Of a DNA stretch of 64,000 nucleotides, positions 63,904-64,000 are shown piece after piece. Origin of the DNA: Loktanella atrilutea (GTDB lineage: Bacteria; Pseudomonadota; Alphaproteobacteria; Rhodobacterales; Rhodobacteraceae); assembly GCF_900128995.1 (NCBI RefSeq), contig NZ_FQUE01000002.1, forward strand, positions 479,853-543,852, given 5' to 3'. Positions within the stretch are counted from its first letter, which is position 1. The number at the start of each line of letters is the position of its first letter. The notes under the pieces are model-generated. The model searched no databases. It saw nothing but the letters and a program-made list of their open reading frames with translations, and was not told the origin of the DNA. The translations under genes were made by a program, and so were the position numbers.

Positions 63904-64000
63904 TGACCTGCCACGGGAATTTTCCTCCACCGTCGATTATAGTCCGGCCCAACCTGAGGAGGGACAATGAAACGAACGAGATTCACAGACGAACGGATCA
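63904..64000 (+). mobile_element. Left end of an IS3-family insertion element, truncated by the window
   Basis: A TGACCTGCC-type terminal sequence at about 63904 precedes a 50-bp leader, SD GAGGAGGGAC and the start of orfA. The exact boundary is approximate because the other end and target duplication are outside the window. Confidence 0.6.
63967..64000 (+). CDS. IS3-family transposase OrfA, first 11 residues only
   Basis: The frame starts MKRTRFTDERI, the typical beginning of IS3-family OrfA (HTH protein of the split transposase). A very strong SD lies 5-10 bp upstream. Cut by the window edge, so completeness and frameshift site cannot be judged. Confidence 0.7.
   Translation, partial: MKRTRFTDERI

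Overview
The window is a high-GC alphaproteobacterial chromosome segment, most likely from the Rhodobacterales/Rhodobacteraceae. The pointers are the pyrB - small membrane protein - pyrC-like - plsY order, a TRAP transporter catabolic cluster, a RirA/IscR-type iron-box-like sequence (CCTGACTA core) at iron genes, and a Wza/Wzc/WecG-type exopolysaccharide (EPS) locus. It is mostly dense operons with 1-8 bp start/stop overlaps. No rRNA, phage or CRISPR array was seen. The assignment to an order is inference from gene content and style.

Layout. 1-3.0 kb: end of pyrB, a one-TM small protein, a dihydroorotase homologue that has lost its metal ligands, and plsY, followed by tRNA-Ser(GCU). 3.7-14.9 kb: iron-siderophore acquisition, with a TonB-dependent receptor, periplasmic binding protein, two FecCD permeases, ATPase, ExbB, two ExbD paralogues and TonB on the plus strand, converging on an exporter-fold ABC protein and a siderophore-interacting flavoreductase on the minus strand. 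15.0-21.7 kb: a dipeptide-type ABC importer operon (binding protein, an M24 peptidase, two permeases, two ATPases).

21.9-36.6 kb: an EPS locus holding three glycosyltransferases, a flippase, a Wza-like exporter, a hybrid histidine kinase with a periplasmic partner protein, GalU, a WecG/initiating-transferase fusion, a LuxR-type response regulator, a Wzz/Wzc-like co-polymerase and a Wzy-like polymerase. Two near-identical 22-bp palindromes and a degenerate third copy sit 72-91 bp upstream of the wza, periplasmic-protein/kinase and wzc starts. I read these as one operator family that could tie the locus to a single regulator.

36.7-44.0 kb: an atypical MIO-type ammonia-lyase homologue divergent from a TRAP transporter, an IlvD/Edd dehydratase, a SnoaL-like protein and a convergent DUF3237 protein. 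It looks like a catabolic cluster whose substrate I cannot name. 44.1-50.1 kb: a four-gene Che-like signalling operon (giant CHASE3-GAF-kinase-3xREC, CheR, CheB, REC-kinase) with no flagellar or MCP genes nearby. 50.3-51.4 kb: a Hint-domain protein. 52.0-58.2 kb: a cyanate/nitrate-type ABC transporter with cyanase, a DUF1348 protein and a divergent sigma54 activator; the ATPase gene carries a one-base frameshift in a G run.

58.4-64.0 kb: an MDR oxidoreductase, about 1 kb of decayed DNA containing an IS21-family remnant, the divergent oxyR-katG pair, and the beginning of an IS3-family element at the right edge. This end looks more recently rearranged than the rest.
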